From NCBI RefSeq assembly GCF_038396785.1, contig NZ_CP151087.1, positions 1,488,001 to 1,552,000 on the forward strand: a stretch of DNA of 64,000 nucleotides, written 5' to 3'. A program made the position numbers and the translations under genes. The notes beneath the pieces were generated by a model, which made no database searches, had not been told where the DNA came from, and was given only the letters and a program-made list of their open reading frames with translations. Origin of the DNA: Sphingobacterium thalpophilum. GTDB taxonomy: Bacteria > Bacteroidota > Bacteroidia > Sphingobacteriales > Sphingobacteriaceae. This document shows, piece after piece, positions 37,751 to 47,076 of the stretch (the first letter of the stretch is position 1; each line of letters begins with the position of its first letter).

Positions 37751-40606
37751 TTATTTAGAATCCGGCATCAAAATAAATTCAAAAAGTCGATCTCTCTTCA
37801 AATATTTTCCGGCAACATCCTGCACCGACTTCGAAGTTACCTCCTTCAAATTGTCTATTCTACGTGTATATCGTGCAAGATCAAGATCATTCTGATAAGA
37901 ACTTGATATATAATTCAGCCAATAACCATTTTCACGAAGATTTAACTCATTTTGTCGCTGCTGTTCTGCTAGGAACTTTTCGATATCTCCATTTTCAGGG
38001 CCTTTTTCCTGAATCTTTTTTACTTCATCCAAGGCCGAAGTGATTAAAGCATCAGCCTTATCTACTGCCGAACCAAAACCAATGGAAAAAGCATAACGTG
38101 CTTTTGGCAGCTTACTGAAACTCGCCCGAGCGCCCACGCCGTAAACTCCACCTTCTTTTTCACGGAGTCTTTCCAACAATTTGATCGTCAACACACTCTC
38201 CAAGGCTTCCATATTCACATTTTCAATTTCATTATAGGTATAGTCCCCATAGTAGGCCAATTGCGTACTTGCCTTCTCCTCTTTGCCTTTATGAACAACT
38301 ACGCGCTCGCCCTTGCTCGGCTCCAGAATATTTAAATCCTTGTAGCTTTCTCCTCTTTTAAGGGCCGGCAATGAAGCCAGGTAGGTTTCTAAATAAGGCT
38401 TGATCTGATTCTCGTCAAATGACCCCACAATTGTAAACACAAAATCCGAAGCATCAGCAAATCGTTCTTTGTAAATTGCCAAAGCACGCTCCCGATCAAT
38501 TTTATTGATCGTTTCTACCGTTGGGTTTTGCCGGCGGACATTGTTGCCATAAAGCACTTCTTTCACTTTATCCGAGAATACATTATTTGGATTGCTCAAC
38601 CTATTTTCCAAAGATCCTTTTGCCCGGGTCATGGTACTCTGGAAAATATCCTGATCCAATCGAGGCTCGGTAAAATAACCATAAATCAATTCAAAAGCAT
38701 TCTTCAAGCCTTCTTTATCTGTACTACCTGAAATACCTTCGTAACGTTCGGAGATATACGGAGAGATGGAAACATCTTTTCCTGAAAGATACTTCGTAAG
38801 CTCAACGTTGTTCATTTGTCCAACGCCGCTTGCATCAATTAAAGAAGACGCATTGGAGGCTGAGAAGTAGTCTGCATCACTATAGCCTGATGTTCCACCC
38901 GGACTATACGCCATAATCTGTATCTCATCATTTTTAAAGTCCGTAGGCTTTAGGATTACTTTCACACCATTGCTTAAGATCAATTCTTTCGCTTGAACGG
39001 CGTCAATACTTTTTGACGATAAAACAGTGCCTTTTACGGGCTCTTTTGAAAGCAAGGGAAGATTGGAAACTTTATCTTCATATGCTGTCACGGGACTCTC
39101 TTCCACGGCTTTTACCCAGCCCGTCACGGTAGACTCAGCGGGTAAATTGGCCTTATCCTTTTCTGGCCCCATAACTAAAACATCGCGGTTCAGATCGGTA
39201 TAATATTTTTTCACCAAACCATTCACTTCCGACAGTTTCAAGGTTGGTAACAGCTGTTTTGTCAAACGATAAGCGTTTTCATTACTTAAAGCAGGTTCAT
39301 CATCAATAAAATAATTGAGATAACGGTCTACATAGCTATCCGACTTCTTTTTATCACGCTCGATAAATGACATCTCGTTACCCTTTTTCATATCGGCGAT
39401 GGCACGATCCAACTCCGTCTGTGTAAAACCGTATTTTTGAATGCGCTCAAATTCGGTTAACATCGCTTTAAATCCGGATTCCAACTCGCCTGGTTTAGGC
39501 ACTACCAACAATGAAAAAGTATTAAGGTTAGCAACAAAATCGCTGATACTTCCACCTGCCTGCATAAAAGGAGGGTTCGGTTGTTGCATCAATTCAGAAA
39601 AACGCCCCGCGATCATCTGATTGAACACATTCTTCAACAGCTCGTTTCTGTAATCTCCTACCGTGGAAACCTTTTCTTTTTCGCTTTTGATCAAAATCTG
39701 TGCAACAGTGTAGGGCAGTTCCGGATCTGAAATAGCCAAGAACTGGTTCTTGTTTAACAGATCGACCCGATATTTTTTACGCTCCAACGCTTTTTTGGGC
39801 ATTTTCATATCGGAAAACAATACTTTCACCCTTTCTTCCATCTCCTTGGGATCAATATCTCCAACGATGATCAGGGCCTGTAAATCCGGGCGATACCAGT
39901 CTTCATGGAATTTGCGTATTTCTGTGTAGGGAAATGTTTTCAGTATCTGTTCAGTTCCGATCGGCAAACGTTTGGAGTAAAGGGAACCATTGAGCAACAT
40001 CGGAAAGTATTGATCCTGTAAACGCTGCTGTACTCCTCTTCCACCTCGTTTTTCTTCGAGAATAACACCCCGTTCTTTATCAATTTCCTCGCCATCCAAC
40101 AAAGCGTCCTGAGCCCAATCGCGCATTACCTGCAAACCATTTTTTAAAAGTTCAGGATCGTCAGAAGGAATGGGCAGCTGATAAACGGTCTGGTCAAAGC
40201 TGGTATAGGCATTGAGGTCCGATCCAAATCGAACCCCCGCTTTCTGCAGGTAGTTAACCAATTCATTCTTTGGAAAGTGCTTCAGGCCATTGAAGTTCAT
40301 ATGTTCTAAAAAATGGGCCAAACCAAGCTGTTTTTCATTTTCTAGAATAGAGCCGGCCTTCATACCCAAATACATGGTAACACGGCCTTTAGGCTCGCTA
40401 TTTTTACGAATAAAGTATGTAAATCCATTTTTCAGTTTCCCTGTGATGACTTCATTGTCGAAGGGTAATTTTTGATTCAGGGCCAAACTATCTTGGGATA
40501 GAATCGCGCGCGCTTCCGCGGTTAACGTGGTTGGCATTTTTGCTTCTGCTATATAGAACGTAGCCGGTAATAGAAAAGCTAATGCGAGTGGTTTAATGAA
40601 TTTCAT
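37751..40606 (-). CDS. M16-family zinc peptidase, secreted
   Basis: This 951-residue insulinase-type protease has a signal peptide (MKFIKPLALAFLLPATFYIAEA) and two M16 halves. The inverted zinc motif is HFLEH in LAHFLEHMNFNG (about residue 98) with the downstream Glu in ERGVILEEKRGG (about residue 180). The second half lacks the zinc motif, as usual. It probably degrades peptides in the periplasm. The IS ends 20 bp past its stop. Confidence 0.92.
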   Translation of the reverse strand: MKFIKPLALAFLLPATFYIAEAKMPTTLTAEARAILSQDSLALNQKLPFDNEVITGKLKNGFTYFIRKNSEPKGRVTMYLGMKAGSILENEKQLGLAHFLEHMNFNGLKHFPKNELVNYLQKAGVRFGSDLNAYTSFDQTVYQLPIPSDDPELLKNGLQVMRDWAQDALLDGEEIDKERGVILEEKRGGRGVQQRLQDQYFPMLLNGSLYSKRLPIGTEQILKTFPYTEIRKFHEDWYRPDLQALIIVGDIDPKEMEERVKVLFSDMKMPKKALERKKYRVDLLNKNQFLAISDPELPYTVAQILIKSEKEKVSTVGDYRNELLKNVFNQMIAGRFSELMQQPNPPFMQAGGSISDFVANLNTFSLLVVPKPGELESGFKAMLTEFERIQKYGFTQTELDRAIADMKKGNEMSFIERDKKKSDSYVDRYLNYFIDDEPALSNENAYRLTKQLLPTLKLSEVNGLVKKYYTDLNRDVLVMGPEKDKANLPAESTVTGWVKAVEESPVTAYEDKVSNLPLLSKEPVKGTVLSSKSIDAVQAKELILSNGVKVILKPTDFKNDEIQIMAYSPGGTSGYSDADYFSASNASSLIDASGVGQMNNVELTKYLSGKDVSISPYISERYEGISGSTDKEGLKNAFELIYGYFTEPRLDQDIFQSTMTRAKGSLENRLSNPNNVFSDKVKEVLYGNNVRRQNPTVETINKIDRERALAIYKERFADASDFVFTIVGSFDENQIKPYLETYLASLPALKRGESYKDLNILEPSKGERVVVHKGKEEKASTQLAYYGDYTYNEIENVNMEALESVLTIKLLERLREKEGGVYGVGARASFSKLPKARYAFSIGFGSAVDKADALITSALDEVKKIQEKGPENGDIEKFLAEQQRQNELNLRENGYWLNYISSSYQNDLDLARYTRRIDNLKEVTSKSVQDVAGKYLKRDRLFEFILMPDSK

Positions 40607-40836
40607 ACAAAAAAATGTCTTTTTTCAGTTATTTTTGCTAATTGTTTTATATTAGGGTAAACGGAACAGGAGATCAATTGTCCCGATAAATCGTAAAATA
40701 CAGATTAATACTTTTTTCATTATCCAAGGAGGAATCGGGACCCGCTATAAGGGAACGTCTCTTTGTATTACTTATAATCTGTAAAAATTCCACTTAAAAA
40801 TACAGAATAACTTTCGAAAAGAACAACAGTTAATTG

Positions 40837-40844
40837 TAATTTTG
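40837..40844 (+). promoter_or_regulatory. -7 box TAATTTTG, xerD
   Basis: This perfect TAnnTTTG is 6 bases before the ATG at 40851, suggesting a leaderless mRNA. Upstream TTTCG at 40812-40816 could be the weak -33 element. Confidence 0.55.
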
Positions 40845-40850
40845 TTGCAA

Positions 40851-41753
40851 ATGGATTTTGAAAACTGGACTGATATAAAAAAGGAATTCGAACAATTCTT
40901 AAAGTTCGAAAGAGGTTTAAGCGTTAATTCAATTGATGCTTACTTAAATGACGTATCCAAATTTCAGATCTACTGCGAAGACAATCATTTGGTTTTAAAT
41001 ACTGTAACGAGAAAAAATATACAGGAGTTTTTGGCTTGGTTGCAGGAGTTTAATATTTCACCCTTCACACAATCCAGGCTGATCTCTGGCCTGAAGACTT
41101 TCTTTAGCTTTTTGATGATCGAGCATGAATTCGTCCACAATCCGACAGATCTTCTTCAGGCGCCACGCTTGGCACGCAAGCTGCCCAGCGTTTTGAGCAT
41201 ACATGAGATCGATCAATTGATCGCGGCAATCGATCTTTCTTCACCCGAGGGCGAGCGCAATAAAACGATCATCGAAATCTTATACGGATGCGGTCTCCGT
41301 GTTTCCGAACTTGTCACACTCAAGATATCAAACCTTTTTTTAGATGTTGAATTTATCAAAGTTGAAGGCAAGGGAAGCAAAGAACGCCTCATTCCAATTG
41401 GTCAACACGCCATTAAACACCTTCGCATCTATTTAGAAACAATCAGACCTCATATCAAGATTAAGGCCGGAAATGAAGATATTGTATTCCTCAACAGAAG
41501 AGGCGCCGCATTATCCCGGGTCATGATCTTCTTGATCATCAAAGAACTTGCCTTAAAAATTGGTTTACAAAGAACCATCAGCCCACATACCTTTAGACAT
41601 AGCTTTGCGTCACATCTGGTGGAAGGTGGTGCCGACTTAAGAGCTGTACAGGATATGCTCGGTCATGAAAGTATTACTACGACCGAAATATACACACACA
41701 TCGATAGGGACTACCTTCATTCCATTATTACGCAATATCATCCACGGTCGTGA
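40851..41753 (+). CDS. xerD: Tyrosine recombinase XerC/XerD
   Basis: This 300-residue recombinase resolves chromosome dimers at dif. It has an N-terminal SAM-like core-binding domain (FLKFERGLSVNSIDAYLND) and a catalytic domain with Arg in GCGLRVSEL, HxxR in PHTFRHSFASHL, His in LGHESI and Tyr in TEIYTHIDRDYL. ATG at 40851 is used; TTG codons just upstream fall inside the promoter box. Choice between XerC and XerD is not certain. Confidence 0.88.
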   Translation: MDFENWTDIKKEFEQFLKFERGLSVNSIDAYLNDVSKFQIYCEDNHLVLNTVTRKNIQEFLAWLQEFNISPFTQSRLISGLKTFFSFLMIEHEFVHNPTDLLQAPRLARKLPSVLSIHEIDQLIAAIDLSSPEGERNKTIIEILYGCGLRVSELVTLKISNLFLDVEFIKVEGKGSKERLIPIGQHAIKHLRIYLETIRPHIKIKAGNEDIVFLNRRGAALSRVMIFLIIKELALKIGLQRTISPHTFRHSFASHLVEGGADLRAVQDMLGHESITTTEIYTHIDRDYLHSIITQYHPRS

Positions 41754-41992
41754 TAAATGTCCGATCACCTTTGCCAGCTCGACCATCCAAATGAACTGTA
41801 CTGCTTTATTCAGGGGCAATCGTGCTAGCCACCTCTCATTCCACATGGCCCGCCCGATGCTAAGCATATATGGAAACTATTAGCATTGACGTAAAAAAAA
41901 TAGAGAATTGACGAAAGCTAAACGCTAAAATACTGACGATAAGATGCCTTAAAAATTGATTGCTAAAAGATATAATTTTATCACAAAGATTG

Positions 41993-42023
41993 TTTGTAAG
42001 ATCTAGAAAATAGTATATCTTTG
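41993..42023 (+). promoter_or_regulatory. Promoter of tRNA-Arg
   Basis: TTTG (41993-41996), 19 bases, TATCTTTG (42016-42023), then 6 bases to the first tRNA base. This is the closest match to the consensus in the window. Confidence 0.8.
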
Positions 42024-42029
42024 CGAGAC

Positions 42030-42101
42030 GTTCCCGTAGTTCAATGGATAGAATTTCAGATTCCGGTTCTGACGATGTGGGTTCGACCCCCGCCGGGAAC
42101 A
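42030..42101 (+). tRNA. tRNA-Arg, anticodon CCG
   Basis: The acceptor arm GTTCCCG pairs with CGGGAAC followed by A. The D-arm is GTTCAATGGATAGAAT. The anticodon stem TCAGA/TCTGA encloses the loop TTCCGGT with anticodon CCG (reads CGG), and the T-arm carries GGTTCGACC. CCA is not encoded. A consensus promoter and a perfect terminator hairpin flank the gene, so it is a single-gene transcription unit. Confidence 0.93.
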
Positions 42102-42111
42102 CATCCTATTT

Positions 42112-42147
42112 AACAACAAAGACTATCCTAGGATAGTCTTTGTTGTT
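42112..42147 (+). terminator. Terminator shared by tRNA-Arg and the convergent flavoprotein gene
   Basis: Perfect 36-base palindrome with core GACTATCCTAGGATAGTC; its right edge touches the stop of the minus-strand gene at 42147. Confidence 0.82.
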
Positions 42148-43238
42148 TAGAAGCTCTTTTGCAATAACTTGTGTTGCGAAGCCGTAAAAATATTCCTGAA
42201 GATGATATTGATTTCATGGTCAATGGCGGCCCCCGAAATTCCGGTGTGTGGATAGAGTCTTATCGTATTTGTCAAGATAGATTCTACAAAATCCCTACTT
42301 TGTTTGCCTATCTGTTCATAAATCGCTGCATTATCATTTCCATCGTGAAGATTTACCCAAGAAAGAGCGGCCAAATTCATTATTTCCTCCCTCCGATTCG
42401 CATAATCTTGCTGAAATTCATCGAGTACCCTAAACGCTTCTTTACTTTCAGTTTTCTCCCATTTGGATTGATTGCTTTTTAACACAAATAGTTTTTCGAT
42501 TAAATCCAAAAAGCGCTTATACATTCCCGTAAAGTTGGCCAGTAAAGTCAATTCCGCAAAAGGCATAAAGGGATATTGATACAACAGCTCGCGACGTGTA
42601 CTTTTTGCCGCATCAATCTCAAAAGACTGCCTGCTATCAACGAGAACGTCTTCCAGCGAAAAAGAATGCGAAGCTGTAGCTTCCAATCCAAATGTATCCC
42701 AGTCATAGTGAATCAGTACATGATCCCGATCGACAAAAAATGATTTTATCAGCGGTTCACCTTTTTCGTCCAAAACGGGTTTTCCCGCCTCCTGAATTGC
42801 GGCATTTAATGTGAAGTGCGTCAAATGTGGCGCTCCGGTAGCATATCTCCAGAAACCACGGAGTCGATAGTGGTCCCCTTCACGCGTAGCAGTACCAGAT
42901 GCCTGTCCACTCCCCCCGAAACAAACCCGATCCGTTTCGAAAATTTGATTTCCTATAAGGGGATCAATAAAACCGACAAAGAGATTTGCTCCTGAACATA
43001 AAGTTACTGTCCAGGCTAATCCCCCATCCCAATAAGCCAGATCAGCCAATAAGCTGAGTCCTTCAGGTACACTTAACCCCAATCCACCTAATGCACGGGG
43101 AACCCAAATCTTAAACCACTTCCGACGGTAAATCAGATCCAGTTGTCCATCTGACAACGTTTTCTGCTGAATTCCTTTTGCCTGATTATCTTTCAGTATA
43201 GCGATATCTTCGCTATTGAATTGCATATCTTTCTTCAC
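42147..43238 (-). CDS. Acyl-CoA-dehydrogenase-like flavoprotein
   Basis: This 363-residue protein has the acyl-CoA dehydrogenase/flavin monooxygenase fold: helical N-terminus with WVPRALGGLGLSVPEGLSLLADLAYWDGGLAWTVTL, a beta core (GFWRYATGAPHLTHFTLN) and a helical C-terminal half. It is closest in feel to small dehydrogenase/hydroxylase members rather than to fatty-acid enzymes. GTG at 43238 is used because GGAG lies 8 bases upstream; it overlaps the pnuT-like gene by 26 bp. It is therefore under the TPP riboswitch. Its substrate is unknown; thiamine salvage is a reasonable guess only. Confidence 0.78.
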   Translation of the reverse strand: MKKDMQFNSEDIAILKDNQAKGIQQKTLSDGQLDLIYRRKWFKIWVPRALGGLGLSVPEGLSLLADLAYWDGGLAWTVTLCSGANLFVGFIDPLIGNQIFETDRVCFGGSGQASGTATREGDHYRLRGFWRYATGAPHLTHFTLNAAIQEAGKPVLDEKGEPLIKSFFVDRDHVLIHYDWDTFGLEATASHSFSLEDVLVDSRQSFEIDAAKSTRRELLYQYPFMPFAELTLLANFTGMYKRFLDLIEKLFVLKSNQSKWEKTESKEAFRVLDEFQQDYANRREEIMNLAALSWVNLHDGNDNAAIYEQIGKQSRDFVESILTNTIRLYPHTGISGAAIDHEINIIFRNIFTASQHKLLQKSF

Positions 43239-43830
43239 GTATTATTCTCCTCCAATTAAAATACCCACTAAATGCCATAACAAATAAAAATAACGTCAAG
43301 CCCGAATAAAGAAACAGCCCTTTATGGATCAGCAAAGGAATTGCCATCAGATTACTGATATTCAACAATATCCAATTTTCTATCTTCCGCTTTGCCAATA
43401 ACCACATCCCTGCCCAAGCTGTACAGGAAACGGCAGAATCCCAAAGCGGTACATCAGAATCCGTTAAGTGTACCAATCCGAAATAAAACAACAGAAAACC
43501 GACAGCACATATGCCACCTACTATCCACCATTCTTTCGGCTCACAGTGTGTTATGGGCGTAGCTACATCACGACTATATTTCCAATAGATCCAGCCATAG
43601 ATGCTCATGATCAAATAATAGAGATGTAGCAATATTTCGGCATATAGTTTCGCATGGAATAATACGTAAACAGAAATTAAGATACCAATAATCCCAAAAA
43701 TGTAATTGATCGATTTATTTTGCCGGGAAAACCAAACTTGTAAAACACCAAAAGATACCCCCAACCATTCCGCAATGGTGGCCTGTTGAATCTGTTTTAC
43801 AAAAGCTTCGAAAATTGTTTCAGAAGTCAT
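43213..43830 (-). CDS. pnuT: PnuC-family transporter, probably thiamine (PnuT)
   Basis: This 205-residue protein has about seven helices. EWLGVSFGVLQVWFSRQNKSINYIFGI and SIYGWIYW are hallmarks of PnuC-family facilitators, which move nicotinamide riboside or, for PnuT, thiamine. A TPP riboswitch directly upstream (43906-44021) makes thiamine the likely substrate. No pyrophosphokinase gene is adjacent to trap the substrate. Confidence 0.88.
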   Translation of the reverse strand: MTSETIFEAFVKQIQQATIAEWLGVSFGVLQVWFSRQNKSINYIFGIIGILISVYVLFHAKLYAEILLHLYYLIMSIYGWIYWKYSRDVATPITHCEPKEWWIVGGICAVGFLLFYFGLVHLTDSDVPLWDSAVSCTAWAGMWLLAKRKIENWILLNISNLMAIPLLIHKGLFLYSGLTLFLFVMAFSGYFNWRRIIREERYAIQ

Positions 43831-43905
43831 CGCCTTGTTTATTATTTCGTGTCATTCATAATAAACCTATGGGAGAGAAACGGCTATTTTTTATTGAAAT
43901 TAAAT

Positions 43906-44021
43906 CCCTACGCCAGCATTACCTGGATCAGGTATATAAAAGCGATTGTACAAGGAGGTACAATCGCCTTTATTGGGTATAATCTCAGCCGAGAATGACC
44001 ACGGTCATTCCAAGCACCCCA
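43906..44021 (-). promoter_or_regulatory. TPP riboswitch (THI element)
   Basis: On the minus strand the sequence reads GGGGTGCTTGG..., then GGCTGAGATTATACCC, a variable hairpin with 10-bp arms GGCGATTGTAC/GTACAATCGC, and ACCTGATCCAGGTAATGCTGGCGTAGGGA. These are the conserved P2/P4 cores (CUGAGA and ACCUGAU...GGxUAAUxCxxGCGUAGGGA) of the thiamine-diphosphate aptamer. It lies 75 bases before the pnuT start. No clear terminator follows, so control of translation is likely. Confidence 0.95.
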
Positions 44022-44045
44022 TAAGTATATTTTCTGTCGAATTGA

Positions 44046-45545
44046 TTATTCTATATCAATCAATTTCAACGCTTTGTGCGTACGCGTACGCGTTTCTTTA
44101 CAAAGTTGCGCATCATCGTTCAATGATTTCCCGTGTGAAGGGATCATTTCACGTAGTTTTTTACGGTATTCATCTGATTTGGCACGTTCAGGGAAACATC
44201 TCTTCAACAAGCTGATCATAATAGCTACTGACGTCGAAGCTCCAGGAGAAGCTCCTAATAGCGCAGCAATAGAACCATCGGCACTAGAAACGACCTCTGT
44301 ACCAAATTCTAAAATTCCACCTTTCTTTTCATCTTTCTTGATGACCTGAACACGTTGTCCTGCTTTCTCGATAACCCAATCCTCCAATTTAGCTGTAGGC
44401 ATAAATTGTTTTAAAGACTCCAGTTTATCTTTTGGTGACTTCATGACTTCAGTAATAAGATACTTCGTCAACGGTAAGTTGTCAAGTCCGGCTGATAACA
44501 TCGGACGGATATTGGACAATTTGATAGAAGCCGGTAAATCGAAGTAAGACCCCTGTTTTAAGAATTTAGTTGAGAAACCTGCATATGGTCCAAACAATAA
44601 CGCTTGCTTGCCATCAATATAACGTGTATCTAAGTGCGGTACAGACATTGGAGGCGCACCGACAGAAGCTTTACCATACACCTTCGCATGGTGTGTATTA
44701 ATGATCTCTTCATTCACACAACGCAGCCATTGGCCTCCCACCGGGAATCCGCCATAGCCTTTCGCTTCGGGTATTCCAGATTTTTCCAACAATAACAACG
44801 AGTGCCCACCGGCTCCAATAAATACAAATTTTGCCTTGATTTCTCGCTTTGTTCCTGTCTTTAAATCTTTGACTTCCACTTCCCAGCGACCGTCATCTTC
44901 ACGTTCGATGTCAATTACTTCGTGGTTTAAGGAAATCGAAATATTTTCTTTATTTTCAAGATTAGCGATCAAATCACGTGTCAACGACCCAAAATTTACA
45001 TCAGTGCCCAGATCCATTTTTGTCGCCGCGATTTTTTCGTCTGCCGCACGTCCTTCCATCATCAATGGAATCCACGATTTCAACAATGCTGTATCTTCGG
45101 TATATTCCATCCCTTTGAACAAGTTTTGGGTCGTTAGTGTTTCCCATCTTGTCTTTAGAAATTTAGCGTCTTTTTCACCAAAAACCGCACTCATGTGTGG
45201 AATACTACGGATAAAATTTTCAGGTTGGGCAATAATGCCTTTATCAACGAGGTAGGACCAAAATTGCTTAGAGACTTCAAATTGCTCGGCAATTTTCACT
45301 GCTTTATCAATCTTGACAGAACCATCTTTCTGTTCGGGGGTATAATTTAACTCGCATAAAGCAGAGTGACCCGTGCCAGCATTATTCCATGCGTCAGAAC
45401 TTTCAGCAGCCACAACATCCAAACGCTCAAGAATTTCAATATTAACGTCTGGGCTTAATTCATTGATTAGAGTACCCAAAGTAGCACTCATAATACCGGC
45501 GCCGATCAGAACAACGTCAACTTCTTTATTTGATTTTTTGCTCAT
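44046..45545 (-). CDS. mqo: Malate:quinone oxidoreductase
   Basis: This 499-residue FAD enzyme oxidises malate at the membrane and passes electrons to menaquinone. The FAD-binding VVLIGAGIMSATLGTL is at the N-terminus; ILERLDVVAAESSDAWNNAGTGHSA is the Mqo signature; the C-terminal GASPGASTSVAIMISLL closes the FAD site. Length is normal. Its stop is 24 bp upstream of the riboswitch of the next operon. Confidence 0.95.
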   Translation of the reverse strand: MSKKSNKEVDVVLIGAGIMSATLGTLINELSPDVNIEILERLDVVAAESSDAWNNAGTGHSALCELNYTPEQKDGSVKIDKAVKIAEQFEVSKQFWSYLVDKGIIAQPENFIRSIPHMSAVFGEKDAKFLKTRWETLTTQNLFKGMEYTEDTALLKSWIPLMMEGRAADEKIAATKMDLGTDVNFGSLTRDLIANLENKENISISLNHEVIDIEREDDGRWEVEVKDLKTGTKREIKAKFVFIGAGGHSLLLLEKSGIPEAKGYGGFPVGGQWLRCVNEEIINTHHAKVYGKASVGAPPMSVPHLDTRYIDGKQALLFGPYAGFSTKFLKQGSYFDLPASIKLSNIRPMLSAGLDNLPLTKYLITEVMKSPKDKLESLKQFMPTAKLEDWVIEKAGQRVQVIKKDEKKGGILEFGTEVVSSADGSIAALLGASPGASTSVAIMISLLKRCFPERAKSDEYRKKLREMIPSHGKSLNDDAQLCKETRTRTHKALKLIDIE

Positions 45546-46058
45546 GTTTTTGTGATTGATGCAAATTTAATATAGTTTTTGGTAAACGTCCAAGTCTTTT
45601 GTCAAAAAACTGTACTTTTTAGAACCACTTATTCAAAAATACCATTGATTTATTAAAATAATCCTAAGTGAGCAATCGCTTACCGTAAAATTCTAAAAAT
45701 GTTACCTTAAAACACTCCCCCACTCCAAGATAAACACCGGGTCAGCACACAATGTTTTTCTATTTTAAACCGTTATTTATCGAAAGATTTTGTGTTATAA
45801 TATAGTTTTAACATTTTTGCAGAACGTCGATAGGCAATAGTGTACACGATGGCTAAAAAATAAGATCATTTATTCGCTCATACTATAGCATCGAGAAAAA
45901 CACAAACACTGTGGCATAACCAAGATAAACCTAATGGAAGCGAGTTCATGTATCGTGTTGAATTCCAAGATCAGACGGGCTGTGAGCGAAAGAAAGCACG
46001 AGGAAAATGGTCATAAATGCCATAGTGTAATTAATTGAAGAACAAATAACTTATACAG
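45546..46058. other. Long divergent region upstream of fabG-like gene, possibly structured RNA
   Basis: This 513-bp region holds the mqo promoter at its left edge. On its right, CACTGTGGCAT (45907-45917) and ATGCCATAGTG (46017-46027) are near-complementary, and inside them TGGAA.../...TTCCA with TTCA/TGAA can form a second stem. No coding frame is persuasive; a 34-codon ATG frame begins in the same stretch. Function unknown. Confidence 0.4.
45562..45593 (-). promoter_or_regulatory. Promoter of mqo
   Basis: Minus-strand TTG (45593-45591), 21 bases, TAAATTTG (45569-45562), 16 bases before the ATG. Confidence 0.65.
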
Positions 46059-46802
46059 ATGAAAATACTTGAAGGAAAAATTGCTTTAGTAACAGGAGCA
46101 TCAAAAGGAATCGGAAGGAAAATTGCAGAAGTGTTTGCACAACATGGTGCTAACGTCGCTTTTACGTATCTTTCTTCTGTCGAAAAAGGACAGGCGTTGG
46201 AGCAGGAGCTTCAGGCTTTTGGCACCAAAGTGATTGGTTATCGCTCTGACGCTTCAAAATTTGAAGAAGCAGAACAATTGATCAATGCGATCGTCGCTGA
46301 TTTTGGCGGATTAGATATTGTTGTCAATAATGCTGGTATCACAAAAGACGGCCTGTTAATGCGTATGACCGAAGAGAATTGGGATGATGTATTAAATGTC
46401 AACTTAAAATCTGTCTTTAACGTTACAAAAGCTGCTTCAAAAATTATGATGAAAAACCGTAAAGGTTCATTTATCAATATGTCATCCGTTGTTGGCGTTC
46501 AAGGAAATGCTGGTCAGGCAAATTATGCTGCATCAAAAGCTGGTATCATTGGGTTCACAAAATCGGTCGCTAAAGAATTAGGTTCTCGTAATATCCGTGC
46601 AAACGTAGTTGCTCCAGGCTTTATACGTACCGAAATGACAGATGTACTGGATCCTAAAGTTGTGGCAGGATGGGAAGCTGGAATTCCATTGAAACGTGCT
46701 GGCCAACCAGAAGATGTTGCCAATGCATGTCTTTATTTAGCATCTGACTTATCGGCATACGTAACCGGACAGGTTCTTCCTGTTGATGGTGGTATGTTAT
46801 AA
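46059..46802 (+). CDS. fabG: 3-oxoacyl-ACP reductase (FabG-type SDR)
   Basis: This 247-residue short-chain dehydrogenase has the cofactor motif TGASKGIGRKIAEVF, NNAG, and the catalytic Ser/Tyr/Lys in NMSSVVGVQGNAGQANYAASKAG. The C-terminus YVTGQVLPVDGGM is standard for FabG. It probably reduces 3-ketoacyl-ACP in fatty-acid synthesis, though other fab genes are not nearby. Confidence 0.93.
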   Translation: MKILEGKIALVTGASKGIGRKIAEVFAQHGANVAFTYLSSVEKGQALEQELQAFGTKVIGYRSDASKFEEAEQLINAIVADFGGLDIVVNNAGITKDGLLMRMTEENWDDVLNVNLKSVFNVTKAASKIMMKNRKGSFINMSSVVGVQGNAGQANYAASKAGIIGFTKSVAKELGSRNIRANVVAPGFIRTEMTDVLDPKVVAGWEAGIPLKRAGQPEDVANACLYLASDLSAYVTGQVLPVDGGML

Positions 46803-46807
46803 AAAAT

Positions 46808-46850
46808 AACAGGCTTAGGTCAAGTTTTCTTACCTTGACCTAAGCCTGTT
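46808..46850 (+). terminator. Hairpin after the fabG-like gene
   Basis: Perfect 17-bp arms AACAGGCTTAGGTCAAG and CTTGACCTAAGCCTGTT with a 9-base loop; the T-tract after it is weak. Confidence 0.7.
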
Positions 46851-47049
46851 CTCTAGTTATGTTTTACGACGATCCCGATCTATCTACCCCTCTAACCTGG
46901 ATATACCGGACAAAGACACTATACTTCTCCTTCTATTTACAGAATTTTCAATCTCCACATACCTGTATTGTTAATAATACCAAACATCTTCAATAGGCTT
47001 CTGATAAGAAGGAATCTATAGATCGCCTCCAATATTTACAAATTTTCGT

Positions 47050-47057
47050 TAATTTTG
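47050..47057 (+). promoter_or_regulatory. -7 box TAATTTTG, LuxE-like gene
   Basis: Perfect TAnnTTTG, 19 bases before the ATG at 47077; the -33 element is not clear. Confidence 0.45.
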
Positions 47058-47076
47058 TCGATCAAATTTAAATGCT

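Noticed and set aside
40851..42101. Tyrosine recombinase next to a tRNA gene as a sign of an integrated island
   Set aside because: The protein has the size and motifs of housekeeping XerC/D, the surrounding genes are ordinary, and no repeat of the tRNA 3' end was found nearby.
43213..43830. Nicotinamide riboside transporter PnuC
   Set aside because: The TPP riboswitch upstream points to thiamine; PnuT is the better call.
45934..46038. 34-codon ATG frame upstream of the fabG-like gene
   Set aside because: Too short, no ribosome binding site, and it lies in the region that looks like structured RNA.
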